Of a stretch of DNA of 64,000 bases, positions 26,929-34,638 are shown piece after piece; the stretch's first letter is position 1, and the number at the start of each line of letters is the position of its first letter. A program made the translations under genes and the position numbers. A model generated the notes under the pieces. That model was not told the DNA's origin. It saw nothing but the letters and a program-made list of their open reading frames with translations, and searched no databases. The DNA is from Roseiarcus sp963820775. Its GTDB lineage: Bacteria; Pseudomonadota; Alphaproteobacteria; Rhizobiales; Beijerinckiaceae. Location: positions 1,342,958-1,406,957 of the forward strand of contig CAWGBF010000015.1 in the NCBI GenBank assembly GCA_963820775.1. The letters run 5' to 3'.

Positions 26929-27040
26929 CTTCCAACGGCGGGGCCTACCAACGCCGGTGGGGGTTTGGGGGGAACGAACACACACCCCGTTGGTAGGCGT
27001 TGGAAGGTCGTTGGTAGGGGCGTTGGAAGGTCGTTGGAAG
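26929..27040. repeat. Iteron-like repeats (CGTTGGWAG)
   Basis: Five direct copies of CGTTGGWAG start at 26988, 26998, 27009, 27021 and 27032, spaced 10-12 bases, i.e. about one helical turn. Two inverted copies are at 26929-26937 and 26945-26953. They lie between the terminase and RepA-like genes, a likely origin or operator. Confidence 0.7.
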
Positions 27041-27197
27041 ATGGCCGTCAGGCGTCTGCGGTTTCATTGGTCATGCTCGACCCCCAATTCCGTCAGTCTC
27101 TGTTCAATAGCTGTGATCGACGCTGCGAGCATCGCAACGAGGTCGCGGGCATAAGCGCGGAAGTGTGCCCCTGGCCTTGGCGTTGGAAATTTGGTGT

Positions 27198-27248
27198 GGC
27201 TCAATTGAGCCTGACCACTAATCAATAGATGGGTGGCTCAATTGATCC
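27198..27248. promoter_or_regulatory. Palindrome pair next to the helicase gene
   Basis: GGCTCAATTGAGCC (27198-27211) is a perfect 14-bp palindrome; a second copy of its first ten bases starts at 27235. They lie just past the stop of repA (27253), in the same non-coding segment as the iteron-like repeats. They could be a protein-binding site or part of an origin. Confidence 0.45.
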
Positions 27249-27252
27249 ACCC

Positions 27253-28494
27253 TCAATCTCCAACGCCAAGGCCTGGCGCCGGACCCGGCCTCAGCTGGTC
27301 GCGCTGGCGAGACGGCGGGCCGACCTTTTCAAGGTGAATACGGTTCGCTTTGAGCAGGCGCGTCATGGCGCGGGCGAACGCCTTGTTGGTGACGCCCTCT
27401 GAATCGTCGTCTTCTGAGAATGCGGTGGGCGCATAGTTTTTGCCCGAGTTCGGCGAGACCCGGCGCCCCTGGTCGTCGTAGGTCTGCAGGAGTGAGAGAA
27501 AGACGGTCTCGGCCTTGGCGGATGCGGCGTCCCGGTCGTATGAGTTGCTGCCGCTTTCCTTGCCTTCGTAGACGAAGAAGCCCGCCTGTCGGCGCAGGCG
27601 GAACACTGTTCCTTCTTTCGCGTACTGGATTTTCTTAACCGTGAGGGTGCGCAAGTCGTCGTCGAACGCCTTTCCCTCCTTGTCCTTCGGCTGCTCGAAA
27701 TAGAGGCGGGCACGGGGGCCGTTGTGCCAATCAGTCGAGCCGGAAAAGCCACTGCCGCTGTTCATGCCGGCGAGCGATGGATGGGCGATGAGGACGACGG
27801 CGAGCCTCTGCTGGATCGCCAATCGCTTGAGCAGCACGATGAAGCCGCGCACATGGCGCCGCGAGTTCTCCTCGCCTCCGAACAGGTCGGCCAGGGCGTC
27901 GAAGATCACGAGCCTGGACTTGCATCGTTCGACGACCCTAACCATCGCATGCCAGAGCGGCGTGGCGGCGATAGCCCCGAGTTTTGTCGATGGGGCGGCG
28001 AGACAGGCGTCGCGGTCGGCAAGCGGTAGGATGTGGAGATCGGGACAATGCGCGAGACTCTTGCCTTCCGCCTTGAGAATTGCGCGCAGATTCAAGTTCA
28101 CATCCTTGCGGTCATCCTCCGAAGTGACAAACAGCACAGGCCCCTGCGTCACCTTCATGCCGAGCCAATCGCCATCGATGCGCATGGCTACGGCAAGTTG
28201 CTCGGCGAGCGTGGTCTTACCGATGCCGCCGTTGCCGGTCAGAAGCGTCAGCGTCTCGTCGGGAATGACGTCTTCGACAATCCACTTTCGTTCCGGCTCG
28301 GGATCGCGCGCTAGGATGGGCGCTTCAACGACGCGCCGGGCGAGGTCGCGCTCCTCCCGGTCGGTATCGTCTTCGCCTTGAACGATCGGAAGTTCCGATC
28401 CGGCGAGTTCGCGCACGGTCTCGCGCTCGAATTGTTCTATCGAGAGAAGCGGAGGGATAGCCGGTGCTGCTTCAGATCGGAAGGTCCCCACCAT
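27253..28494 (-). CDS. RepA-like AAA/RecA-fold helicase
   Basis: A 413-residue RecA-fold ATPase of the plasmid RSF1010 RepA/hexameric helicase type. The core runs from about residue 60: DETLTLLTGNGGIGKTTLAE (Walker A), PVLFVTSEDDRKDVNLNLRA, RLVIFDALADLFGGEENSRR (Walker B), VVLIAHPSLAG and a STDWHNGPRARLYF region. The C-terminal part is a predicted winged helix. It probably unwinds the element's origin. It overlaps the upstream ssb by 23 bases and lies next to the iteron-like repeats. Confidence 0.8.
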   Translation of the reverse strand: MVGTFRSEAAPAIPPLLSIEQFERETVRELAGSELPIVQGEDDTDREERDLARRVVEAPILARDPEPERKWIVEDVIPDETLTLLTGNGGIGKTTLAEQLAVAMRIDGDWLGMKVTQGPVLFVTSEDDRKDVNLNLRAILKAEGKSLAHCPDLHILPLADRDACLAAPSTKLGAIAATPLWHAMVRVVERCKSRLVIFDALADLFGGEENSRRHVRGFIVLLKRLAIQQRLAVVLIAHPSLAGMNSGSGFSGSTDWHNGPRARLYFEQPKDKEGKAFDDDLRTLTVKKIQYAKEGTVFRLRRQAGFFVYEGKESGSNSYDRDAASAKAETVFLSLLQTYDDQGRRVSPNSGKNYAPTAFSEDDDSEGVTNKAFARAMTRLLKANRIHLEKVGPPSRQRDQLRPGPAPGLGVGD

Positions 28495-28885
28495 CTAGCC
28501 CTCCCATGTCGGGAGGAGCGGCCCAGCTGGATGCCGCAATCGCGCGTCCACTACTGCCCGTCGCCTTTTTGCTGGCCTGCCGCGTTTTTGGCTTCGGCTT
28601 GATCGCAAGAATCCGATCAGCAGTTAACTTGAGGTTGACCCGCGTCTCGCCCTTCCACTCGTAGGTCTCGACTTGAAGTTCGCCTGCCGCAGATAACGCT
28701 GCGCCTTCGTTGAGACCTGCGAGTTCCTGTCGCGCGGTGTCTGAGAACGTTGCGACGCTCCAGAACTCGAATCGGTTGCCTCTTGCCACTTTCAACTTGA
28801 AGAAGGTGACTTTCCCGCCATTTCGCGTCGGCCGTGTTGTCGGTTCGTCCGCAATTCGCCCCGTGATGAGTGTGAGGGCGCTCAT
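28472..28885 (-). CDS. ssb: Single-stranded DNA-binding protein (SSB-like)
   Basis: A 137-residue OB-fold protein: LTLITGRIADEPTTRPTRNG, FFKLKVARGNRFEFWSVATF, ELAGLNEGAALSAAGELQVE and an acidic tail ending DGGDLPI, close to the DDDLPF tip of SSB through which partner proteins are recruited. It is short compared with cellular SSB (about 170). It overlaps the RepA-like gene, as expected for an element-encoded replication operon. Confidence 0.75.
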   Translation of the reverse strand: MSALTLITGRIADEPTTRPTRNGGKVTFFKLKVARGNRFEFWSVATFSDTARQELAGLNEGAALSAAGELQVETYEWKGETRVNLKLTADRILAIKPKPKTRQASKKATGSSGRAIAASSWAAPPDMGGLDGGDLPI

Positions 28886-29076
28886 AGCCGCGCAACCTTT
28901 GGAGGCCTGGCAACCGGGAGGTTCATTTCCGCGGCGGTCGTCGCGATTTCTTCATGATTAAGGCGCCGGCCGGCGGTGTAGCCGCGCTCCGCTTTATCGG
29001 CGTTGCTTTCCGGCATTCCGCGCAGCATCCAGCGCGTGCGACGGCCGGCTCGATTGGGCCCTGCTTTGGGGTACAT
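28882..29076 (-). CDS. Small hypothetical protein upstream of ssb
   Basis: A 64-residue basic protein (NRAGRRTRWMLRGMPESNAD, then GRRLNHEEIATTAAEMNLP) whose stop overlaps the ssb start by four bases. No family recognised; the overlap supports real translation. Confidence 0.5.
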   Translation of the reverse strand: MYPKAGPNRAGRRTRWMLRGMPESNADKAERGYTAGRRLNHEEIATTAAEMNLPVARPPKVARL

Positions 29077-29104
29077 TGACTTCGCGCTCCAGTGTGTAGA
29101 GCGC

Positions 29105-29210
29105 GCAGCCCTTGCTCGCGGGCGAGCGGGTGTGCTATTCAGCCGTTGGTTAGATGGTCTGAATAGTTCTTCGCCCCGCCGCGGCTTCGGTCGCGCGCGG
29201 GGTTTTATTT
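29105..29210 (+). ncRNA. Candidate small RNA with three hairpins, antisense side of the replication operon
   Basis: The 128-bp gap between alpA and the ssb-repA operon holds, on the plus strand, three successive hairpins: GCTCGC/GCGAGC (29114-29127), CTATTCAG/CTGAATAG (29135-29166), and an intrinsic terminator at 29174-29210. No plus-strand gene ends here, so the terminator needs another transcript. Satellite phages such as P4 use a small RNA at this position for immunity; that parallel is an inference. No promoter was identified with certainty. Confidence 0.4.
29174..29210 (+). terminator. Intrinsic terminator without an upstream plus-strand gene
   Basis: CCCCGCCGCG pairs with CGCGCGGGG across a loop containing GCTTCGGTC, followed by TTTTATTTT at 29203. 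It reads rightward, against all neighbouring genes. Confidence 0.7.
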
Positions 29211-29468
29211 TGCCAAGGCGCCAGCGAGTTCGGCGCTGGCTTCAGCGGCGGCCCGCTTGTTGAACTCGATCATCGATGCCTGATCACGCTTAGCGATCCG
29301 CGGCCGGGCTGCGAGCCATGCGTCGATCTCGCTCTCGATCCATCCAACGCCGCCGCCGATCCGGACCGGAGCCGGAAATGTCGGATCGTCCCGTCGAATG
29401 CGATATAGGCTTGCGCGGCTGCCGCACACTCCCTTGTCCTGAAGGTCCTTAAACCTTGAAATTCGCAT
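29205..29468 (-). CDS. alpA: AlpA-family regulator/excisionase
   Basis: The 87-residue protein has the AlpA MerR-like winged helix: CGSRASLYRIRRDDPTFPAP, VRIGGGVGWIESEIDAWLAA. AlpA proteins are hallmark activators of P4 and Gram-negative phage satellites, and can also act as excisionases. A helical C-terminal extension is present. AAGGA lies about ten bases upstream of Met 29468. The gene is between the integrase side and the replication operon. Confidence 0.85.
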   Translation of the reverse strand: MRISRFKDLQDKGVCGSRASLYRIRRDDPTFPAPVRIGGGVGWIESEIDAWLAARPRIAKRDQASMIEFNKRAAAEASAELAGALAK

Positions 29469-29598
29469 TGGTGCTCGTCCTTATTCATTCGCGTTCGATG
29501 ACGCGCGGGACGAACATCATCATTTTATAACGGTGATGCCACGGTAAAGTAGGAAGTACTTCTCGCGCTATTACTCCGGAAAAGATCGCTGTCGCCTC

Positions 29599-30258
29599 CT
29601 ACTTCTCCAATCTGAGGGTCTTGGCCAGGTTTTCGGCGCTGTCGGTTCGACCCAGAGCGGCCAAAATTTTCTGCAAAAAGGCGGGGTATCCACCGCCGGC
29701 ATTTCTGGTCCGGCTGAATGGTTTGCCCGTCAGTTCCTTGTAGTCTTCCCAAGCGGCTTTCGCTATTTTTAGTCCCTGCCCATCGTTTGCCGGTCCTTTC
29801 TTGCTCTTCGCGGTCGGAACCTGCGCATGGCCTGCGGCAACGATGAGCGCCTCAAGCTGCTCAAGAATTGAGTAGGGCGTCCATGTCGGATCATTCATCG
29901 CCGTCTGGATCGCGGCGCACGTATGCCTGCTTCTGCTTAAGTCGGTAAGGCTTTTGCGCAGCCCGCGCGCCCGTTTCTCGATCATCGCGAACTGGGCCTC
30001 AACGTCTTTGCGGGATGGAGATGGGATAGGCACGCTGAGCATGTCGCTAAGCATGGCGGGATATTTCTCGGCGAGGTGCTCAATGTTTGGCGCGCGGATG
30101 TCGTGGGAATACGTGATACGAAATTTCTTGCCCTCCTTGTCGGTCGCTGGCCAACTGGGAAGCGGTAGCGACCTCATCGCCGCTTCCACTTCACACTGGA
30201 CGCTCTGCACTCGCGCCCACTCCGAAGCTTTCCGAACCGCCGATTTCCGCTGTGTCAT
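29599..30258 (-). CDS. Hypothetical protein co-transcribed with the integrase
   Basis: A 219-residue soluble protein that I do not recognise. The first half is helical (KDVEAQFAMIEKRARGLRKS); the second half contains WEDYKELTGKPFSRTRNAGG and GYPAFLQKILAALG. Its start overlaps the integrase stop (ATGA), so it is translated from the integrase message. A gap of 130 bases separates it from alpA. Confidence 0.7.
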   Translation of the reverse strand: MTQRKSAVRKASEWARVQSVQCEVEAAMRSLPLPSWPATDKEGKKFRITYSHDIRAPNIEHLAEKYPAMLSDMLSVPIPSPSRKDVEAQFAMIEKRARGLRKSLTDLSRSRHTCAAIQTAMNDPTWTPYSILEQLEALIVAAGHAQVPTAKSKKGPANDGQGLKIAKAAWEDYKELTGKPFSRTRNAGGGYPAFLQKILAALGRTDSAENLAKTLRLEK

Positions 30259-31547
30259 GCCCTGGCCCTCGGCAATTCGACAACTTTAGCCGCGGGGGCT
30301 CCACTGACTATCGCCTCAAGTCGGCGCGCCCATAGCTCTAGCGCCCTCATCTTCTCCTCGCGATACTTGTGAAGGTCGTAGACCTTGTGCAGACCTGGCT
30401 GAGCGTGGGCGATGACGAGCTCAGCGACTTTCGTCTGCACAGGGAGCCCTCCAAGACCAGTGCGGACGGTGCGTCTAAGATCGTGGAAGCGCCAAGGCGC
30501 TACGTCGACAAGCGCCCGGTCAAGCCGCGCCTTCGCTTTGCTGAAGCCAGATATTGGTCGGACCCCATCTGTCGTTGAAAAGACGTAAGGCCCCCTGCCC
30601 CGGGGCAACTCCAAAAGCAGCCTGACGACGGACTCGGAAAGGGGGACTTCGTGCGCGCTCTCCCCCTTCATTCGCTCTGCGGGGATAGTCCACAGGCCGC
30701 CATCTAGATCGAACTCCGACCACTTTGCGTCAGCGACTTCTCGGAGGCGCTGACCAGTCAAGATCAACATCTGGACAAAGGGCGCGAGCGGATAACCCAG
30801 CCCCGCTTCCTGGGAGGTTGCGTGCCAAATCGCTCTCAATTCCAGATCAGACAGAATGCGCTGCCGGGGGTCGCGCCCGCCGATCAGGCCTTTGATCGAC
30901 AGGCCGGTGAAGGGCGACGCCTTCAGTTTGTACGACCGCGCGGCGATCGCCCAAGAGAACAACCCGGAGCCATACGCGAATGCGTGGTAGGCTGCATAAG
31001 GACGGTCTTTCGCGATAGTCTTTACGATCGCGCTGACATCCTCGTCAGTGATATCTGCAATCTGTTCGCCCCAGAAGGGCTCCCACACCCGCCTGATCGC
31101 GGCGCCAATCTCGTTGGCCCGTTTGAGCTTGGAGACGTGCTCGGCGATATATTTCTCGGCGACGACGCCAAACACCGAGCCGGCGCGCCGCTTCGCGTCC
31201 TCCGCTTCGGCGAGCTTCTTCTCCTTCGGATCGATGCCTCCGCGCAGCTCTGAGATCGCCTTCCGAGCTTCCGCTCGGGCTGCTTCAAGATTGAAAGGCA
31301 GGAACTGGCTCTTGCGAGGCAGGGGAACCGTCCACGGATCGCCAATCGTGCGTCGGACAAGCTTTCCGTTTTTGCCAACGCGACGCATAACGACAAAAGT
31401 CGCCGCGCCGGTATCCGTCACCCGCACCCCGAACGATGGGACTAGAACATCCCAATGCATGTCGCGGCCGCCCTTGGGCGCCGGCTTGAGGGCTTCGAGC
31501 GAACGGGTCGTTAGCACCTTTTTCGAGATTGGCGCCGTCTGGGCCAT
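30255..31547 (-). CDS. int: Tyrosine recombinase/integrase
   Basis: A 430-residue P4-type integrase. It has an N-terminal DUF4102 arm-binding region (LTTRSLEALKPAP, SFGVRVTDTGAATFVV), a SAM-like core-binding domain around 125-220, and the catalytic domain with Arg in LTGQRLREVADAKWSEFDL, HDLRRTVRTGLG, His in VIAHAQPGLHKVYDLHKY and the presumed nucleophilic Tyr in VYDLH. It cuts and joins within the tRNA-Arg end. Its 5' end is 191 bases from attR, the usual place. Confidence 0.95.
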   Translation of the reverse strand: MAQTAPISKKVLTTRSLEALKPAPKGGRDMHWDVLVPSFGVRVTDTGAATFVVMRRVGKNGKLVRRTIGDPWTVPLPRKSQFLPFNLEAARAEARKAISELRGGIDPKEKKLAEAEDAKRRAGSVFGVVAEKYIAEHVSKLKRANEIGAAIRRVWEPFWGEQIADITDEDVSAIVKTIAKDRPYAAYHAFAYGSGLFSWAIAARSYKLKASPFTGLSIKGLIGGRDPRQRILSDLELRAIWHATSQEAGLGYPLAPFVQMLILTGQRLREVADAKWSEFDLDGGLWTIPAERMKGESAHEVPLSESVVRLLLELPRGRGPYVFSTTDGVRPISGFSKAKARLDRALVDVAPWRFHDLRRTVRTGLGGLPVQTKVAELVIAHAQPGLHKVYDLHKYREEKMRALELWARRLEAIVSGAPAAKVVELPRARA

Positions 31548-31738
31548 AGCCGCACACCTCCGCCATCAACAGTACGAACGTGATGGTCGGGGCAACAATA
31601 GGGCAACAAAAACAACCGGTCAAGGATGAAAACGAGTGAACGCGGCTATGCCCAATTTCCTCGTTAATCCCAGTGATTCCAACAAGTTTCGTCCTAGCTG
31701 CGGAATGCGATGAACGCGAGTGAAAAGACCGGGCGCGA

Positions 31739-31785
31739 GACTACGAATCTGGGGGTCAGGAGTTCGAATCTCTTCGGGCGCGCCA
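31739..31785 (+). repeat. attR (partial tRNA-Arg copy)
   Basis: Right copy of the 47-bp repeat, GACTACGAAT to GCGCGCCA, lacking the tRNA 5' half. It differs from attL by one base (C at 31749). Confidence 0.88.
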
Positions 31786-31893
31786 GTCATTTCAGTGTGT
31801 TACGCTGGCGACCACCGGTCTAGAGAGATCTTGTTTAGAATGGCGGTTTCTAGTTCGGATACGGAGCGAGCGATCCAGCGCGGGGGCATGCCT

Positions 31894-32484
31894 CTACGCT
31901 CGGCTGTCCTGCGCGCTGTGCGGCTGGCGCTGAAATGCCAAGGCGGCGACTCTCAGATAGCTCTGCCTGAGCGCGAGCCGTGGCGCTTCGCGAAGCCGAT
32001 GAGCTTCTCGATCGCCTTGTGGGCGAGCCTGGCGTCGGTCGGATGGGCGATCGCCTTCGGCTGCATCGTCGTGTCGACGGCGACCCGCTCGAGCTCCTTC
32101 GTCGCCAGCGCTTCCATTTCGTGAGCGACCCGAAGGCTCTCCTGCAAGAGCGCCGAAAGCCGCTCCTCGCCGAGCCGTTGGCGCCAGCGCGTCAGCGACG
32201 AGCGGTCGAAGGCAAGCGCGTGGCGGCACACGCGCTCGCCACAGAAATACTGAAAATCGGGGTTCTCCACCCAGCGCGCGCGCACCGTCGCTGAGCGAAT
32301 GCATCTGCTTGAGGATGAAGAGACCGGCGATGAGCCGCACCGGCACGACGGCTGTCCACCTCCCGCCGCGTAGACCTCGCCGAAGCGCCGGTCGAGTAAC
32401 CCCAGCGATCTTCCCCGCCAGCCGCACCCGCGGATGGCCCATGTCGATCAGGTCCGAGCGGGCGATCTCGGTCTCCGGGTACAT
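31894..32484 (-). pseudogene. IS5-family transposase remnant
   Basis: Pieces of a second transposase are readable in alternating frames: RSDLIDMGHPRVRLAGKI, VPVRLIAGLFILKQMHSLSD, WVENPDFQYFCGE, FDRSSLTRWRQRLGEERLSA, VDTTMQPKAIAHPTDARLAH. It is of another IS5 subgroup than the intact copy at 14.4 kb. The C-terminal half is missing and at least two frameshifts are present. It lies just outside attR. Confidence 0.75.
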
Positions 32485-32584
32485 TCACCGAGAAATGGTC
32501 AAATACAGCGACCGCGCCTTCAATAAAATTGTCCTCGACAAGCAGCGGTCGGAAAACCATCTGCTCGACCAAGTCGAGAGTTTG

Positions 32585-32782
32585 TCAGTGACCGCAACCG
32601 GACGCCGTACACCAGCCCCCACAGTGGTGAAGATGCCATGCAAGGTCGTAGCGATAGAAGCGATGTTCTCTGCACCAGTGGGGGTCATGGGCGGTCGCGC
32701 CACCTGCAGCTGCGCCGATGGGCGAAGACACACAACTGGACAGTGTAAGCGTCAAGACGGCTAGGGCGGCGAACTGCTTCAT
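32585..32782 (-). CDS. Small lipoprotein
   Basis: A 65-residue protein with a lipobox signal (MKQFAALAVLTLTLSSC), so Cys 17 should be acylated. The mature part is rich in His, Cys and Trp (HWCREHRFYRYDLAWHLHHC, GGWCTASGCGH). GGGAG precedes the start. The function is unknown; metal binding is possible from composition only. Confidence 0.6.
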   Translation of the reverse strand: MKQFAALAVLTLTLSSCVSSPIGAAAGGATAHDPHWCREHRFYRYDLAWHLHHCGGWCTASGCGH

Positions 32783-33042
32783 GATCGTCTCCCTTTGCCC
32801 TCCCGAGAATCGCGAGCACGATGTAATTTGACCTCCATATTGCGCGGCTGAGCGCAGCCAGCGCGACTCTATTTTAAGACCAATGAGCAGGCGGGCGATC
32901 ATCGGAGGCCCCATGGCTTTCCGGCATGGCCGGCGGTCCAAACGTACGTCGCCACCGCCGCTACTTTCCGCGGCGAAAGGGAGGCCCCGCCCAATGGCGG
33001 CATGACGCCCTGATGCTGCTTGGGATGCGCGACGCATCGCCA

Positions 33043-34059
33043 TCATTGGCTTCTACTACTCATCGACGGCGCAGCGACTGGACCGGGGACATTGAGGCCT
33101 GCTTCCTGCGCAGCGACTAACCCAAGTGCGCTCCAGTCGAGATCGGCGTAGCCGCGTGCGATTCCGGTGATGAGCCGGTCTCGCACCACGTCGACCGACG
33201 GCATCGGCGCGGCGGCGCTTTCTGCCTCGGCGAGCGCAAGCCGCACATCCTTGAGCACGAGGGGCAAGGCGAATCCAGGCGCGTAGCTCCGACTGACAAT
33301 CTTCTCGCCATAGATTTTATGCGCGCGCCCGCTGAACATCGTGTTCGTCATGATGTTGATGAACGCTTTGGGATCGAGTCCTCGCTTAAGAGCCACAGCT
33401 ACCACTTCTCCCAGCACCTCCAATGTGGTCGCGGTCATCATATTGCCGAGCAACTTGACGAGGTTTGCCTGCGAAGGCTCGGCGCCCACGACAAATGTCT
33501 TCTGTCCGAGACTTTGAAAGAGCGGCTGGCAGCGCTCGACATCGGATGGCGCCCCGGCGGCGACAATGAACAACAGGCGCGCCTTGGCGGCATCCGGATT
33601 CCCAAAGACCGGGGCCGCAACGTACCCCTGCCCGCGCCGGGCGTGTTCCGCCGCGAGGAAAGCCGCAGCCGATGTGCTGATTGTGCTCATGGAAAGATGA
33701 ATTGCGCCGCGTTTCAATCCCGACGCGAGACCCTTCACGCCGGCGTCTTCTCGTCCGAGGACGACATCGCGAACGGCGGCGTCATCGGGGAGCATGCTGA
33801 TGACGACCTCGCAGTCGAAGAGGTCGGCGAATTCCACTGTGGGTCTGAGGCCGAGCCCGATGAGCGCGCCCATTGGACCCGGTCGGCGGACATAAGCGGT
33901 GACGCGATGCGCCGTGTTAGCAAGGTTCGCGGCCATCGCGGTCCCCATGTGACCAAGACCGATAAAGCTGATTTTTCCCAGGGTTGGCGCGCCCTCATCC
34001 GACGGCTCGGATTCGGATGCGCTGGGGCTTCCGAGTGGGGAGATGGATTGATCCTTCAT
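33043..34059 (-). CDS. NAD(P)-dependent beta-hydroxyacid dehydrogenase family protein
   Basis: A 338-residue member of the 3-hydroxyisobutyrate dehydrogenase/6-phosphogluconate dehydrogenase superfamily. It shows the Rossmann motif ISFIGLGHMGTAMAANLANT, VVISMLPDDAAVRDVV, the substrate-site motif HLSMSTISTSAA, and the catalytic Lys region NLVKLLGNMMTATTLE. Met 34059 (MKDQSISPLG) has AGGAGG seven bases upstream; about 25 disordered residues precede the fold. The precise substrate (hydroxyisobutyrate, tartronate semialdehyde or other) cannot be told. Confidence 0.88.
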   Translation of the reverse strand: MKDQSISPLGSPSASESEPSDEGAPTLGKISFIGLGHMGTAMAANLANTAHRVTAYVRRPGPMGALIGLGLRPTVEFADLFDCEVVISMLPDDAAVRDVVLGREDAGVKGLASGLKRGAIHLSMSTISTSAAAFLAAEHARRGQGYVAAPVFGNPDAAKARLLFIVAAGAPSDVERCQPLFQSLGQKTFVVGAEPSQANLVKLLGNMMTATTLEVLGEVVAVALKRGLDPKAFINIMTNTMFSGRAHKIYGEKIVSRSYAPGFALPLVLKDVRLALAEAESAAAPMPSVDVVRDRLITGIARGYADLDWSALGLVAAQEAGLNVPGPVAAPSMSSRSQ

Positions 34060-34072
34060 CAGTGCCTCCTGA

Positions 34073-34315
34073 CTAGGCGCTCGTGCAATTTGGGGCGCTG
34101 ATGCGCCTATCGGCGGATGTGAGACCATGACGACGCCGCGCAGCGCCGCCGTCAGCGCTTACTGCTGTTCTTCTGACACTCGGCGCGATATCATGAATAT
34201 CCGCGCGATCAATGCCGATGTCGTGCAGCTCATGATCCGAGTAGCCGGAAAAACCGCGAATGAACGCGTCGGGTTGTGACGTTGTGTTGGTAATAAATTT
34301 ACGCTCCTCGCGCAA
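34073..34315 (-). CDS. DUF1127-like small protein
   Basis: The sequence GFSGYSDHELHDIGIDRADI matches the C-terminal signature of DUF1127 proteins, small factors linked to RNA turnover and phosphate or stress adaptation in alphaproteobacteria. The start is uncertain: TTG at 34315 is open but GAGGAG lies after it. The tail beyond the signature (about 35 residues) is longer than usual. Confidence 0.55.
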   Translation of the reverse strand: MREERKFITNTTSQPDAFIRGFSGYSDHELHDIGIDRADIHDIAPSVRRTAVSADGGAARRRHGLTSADRRISAPNCTSA

Positions 34316-34361
34316 TTATTCGATCCTACGTTGGTAGACGGAGATTTATTGTTGGTTTTGA

Positions 34362-34382
34362 GAAAGCAAACCTTCGTATGAT
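34362..34382 (+). promoter_or_regulatory. 21-bp motif shared with 52388-52408
   Basis: A 21-bp word ending CAAACCTTCGTATGAT is repeated without mismatch at 52388-52408 upstream of a FixJ-type regulator. The core TTCGTATGAT recurs inverted at 37857-37866, and CGTATGAT at about 40419. It lies about 50 bp from the DUF1127 gene. Confidence 0.5.
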
Positions 34383-34638
34383 AGAAGTGTGATCACCGCC
34401 GATTTCACGCTGCCAAGCGCCGAGGGACGATTACGGAAGCGATCGCGCCAACGCATGAACGCGACCGGGAAAAGGCAACGAAAACGCTGTTCAATTTCCT
34501 TGGCGCGGCGACCTCAGCTGGAGCGCGCTCGCCAAAAGTCGCCCGGTTCGTCTCGGTTGACTTGACCGCCGCGGATGCGCCAACAGCCCGAGTAGCCGGG
34601 GCTGAATCATAGAGGTTTCATGTCGCGATATGTCGTCG

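Larger units (their letters stand above)
13511..31785. mobile_element. Integrated satellite-like element (about 18.2 kb) in tRNA-Arg
   Basis: The element is bounded by a 47-bp direct repeat of the 3' end of tRNA-Arg, with the intact tRNA at the left and the tyrosine integrase beside the right copy. From the right it carries int, a hypothetical gene, an AlpA-type regulator, a small gene, ssb, a RepA-like helicase, an iteron-like region, small and large terminase subunits and four small phage-type genes, all on the minus strand. The left part is cargo on both strands. There are no portal, protease, capsid or tail genes, which suggests a satellite (PICI-like) or a reduced prophage. Confidence 0.8.

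Noticed and set aside
31739..31785. Second tRNA-Arg gene
   Set aside because: Only the 3' half is present; there is no D arm or 5' acceptor strand, so it is attR.
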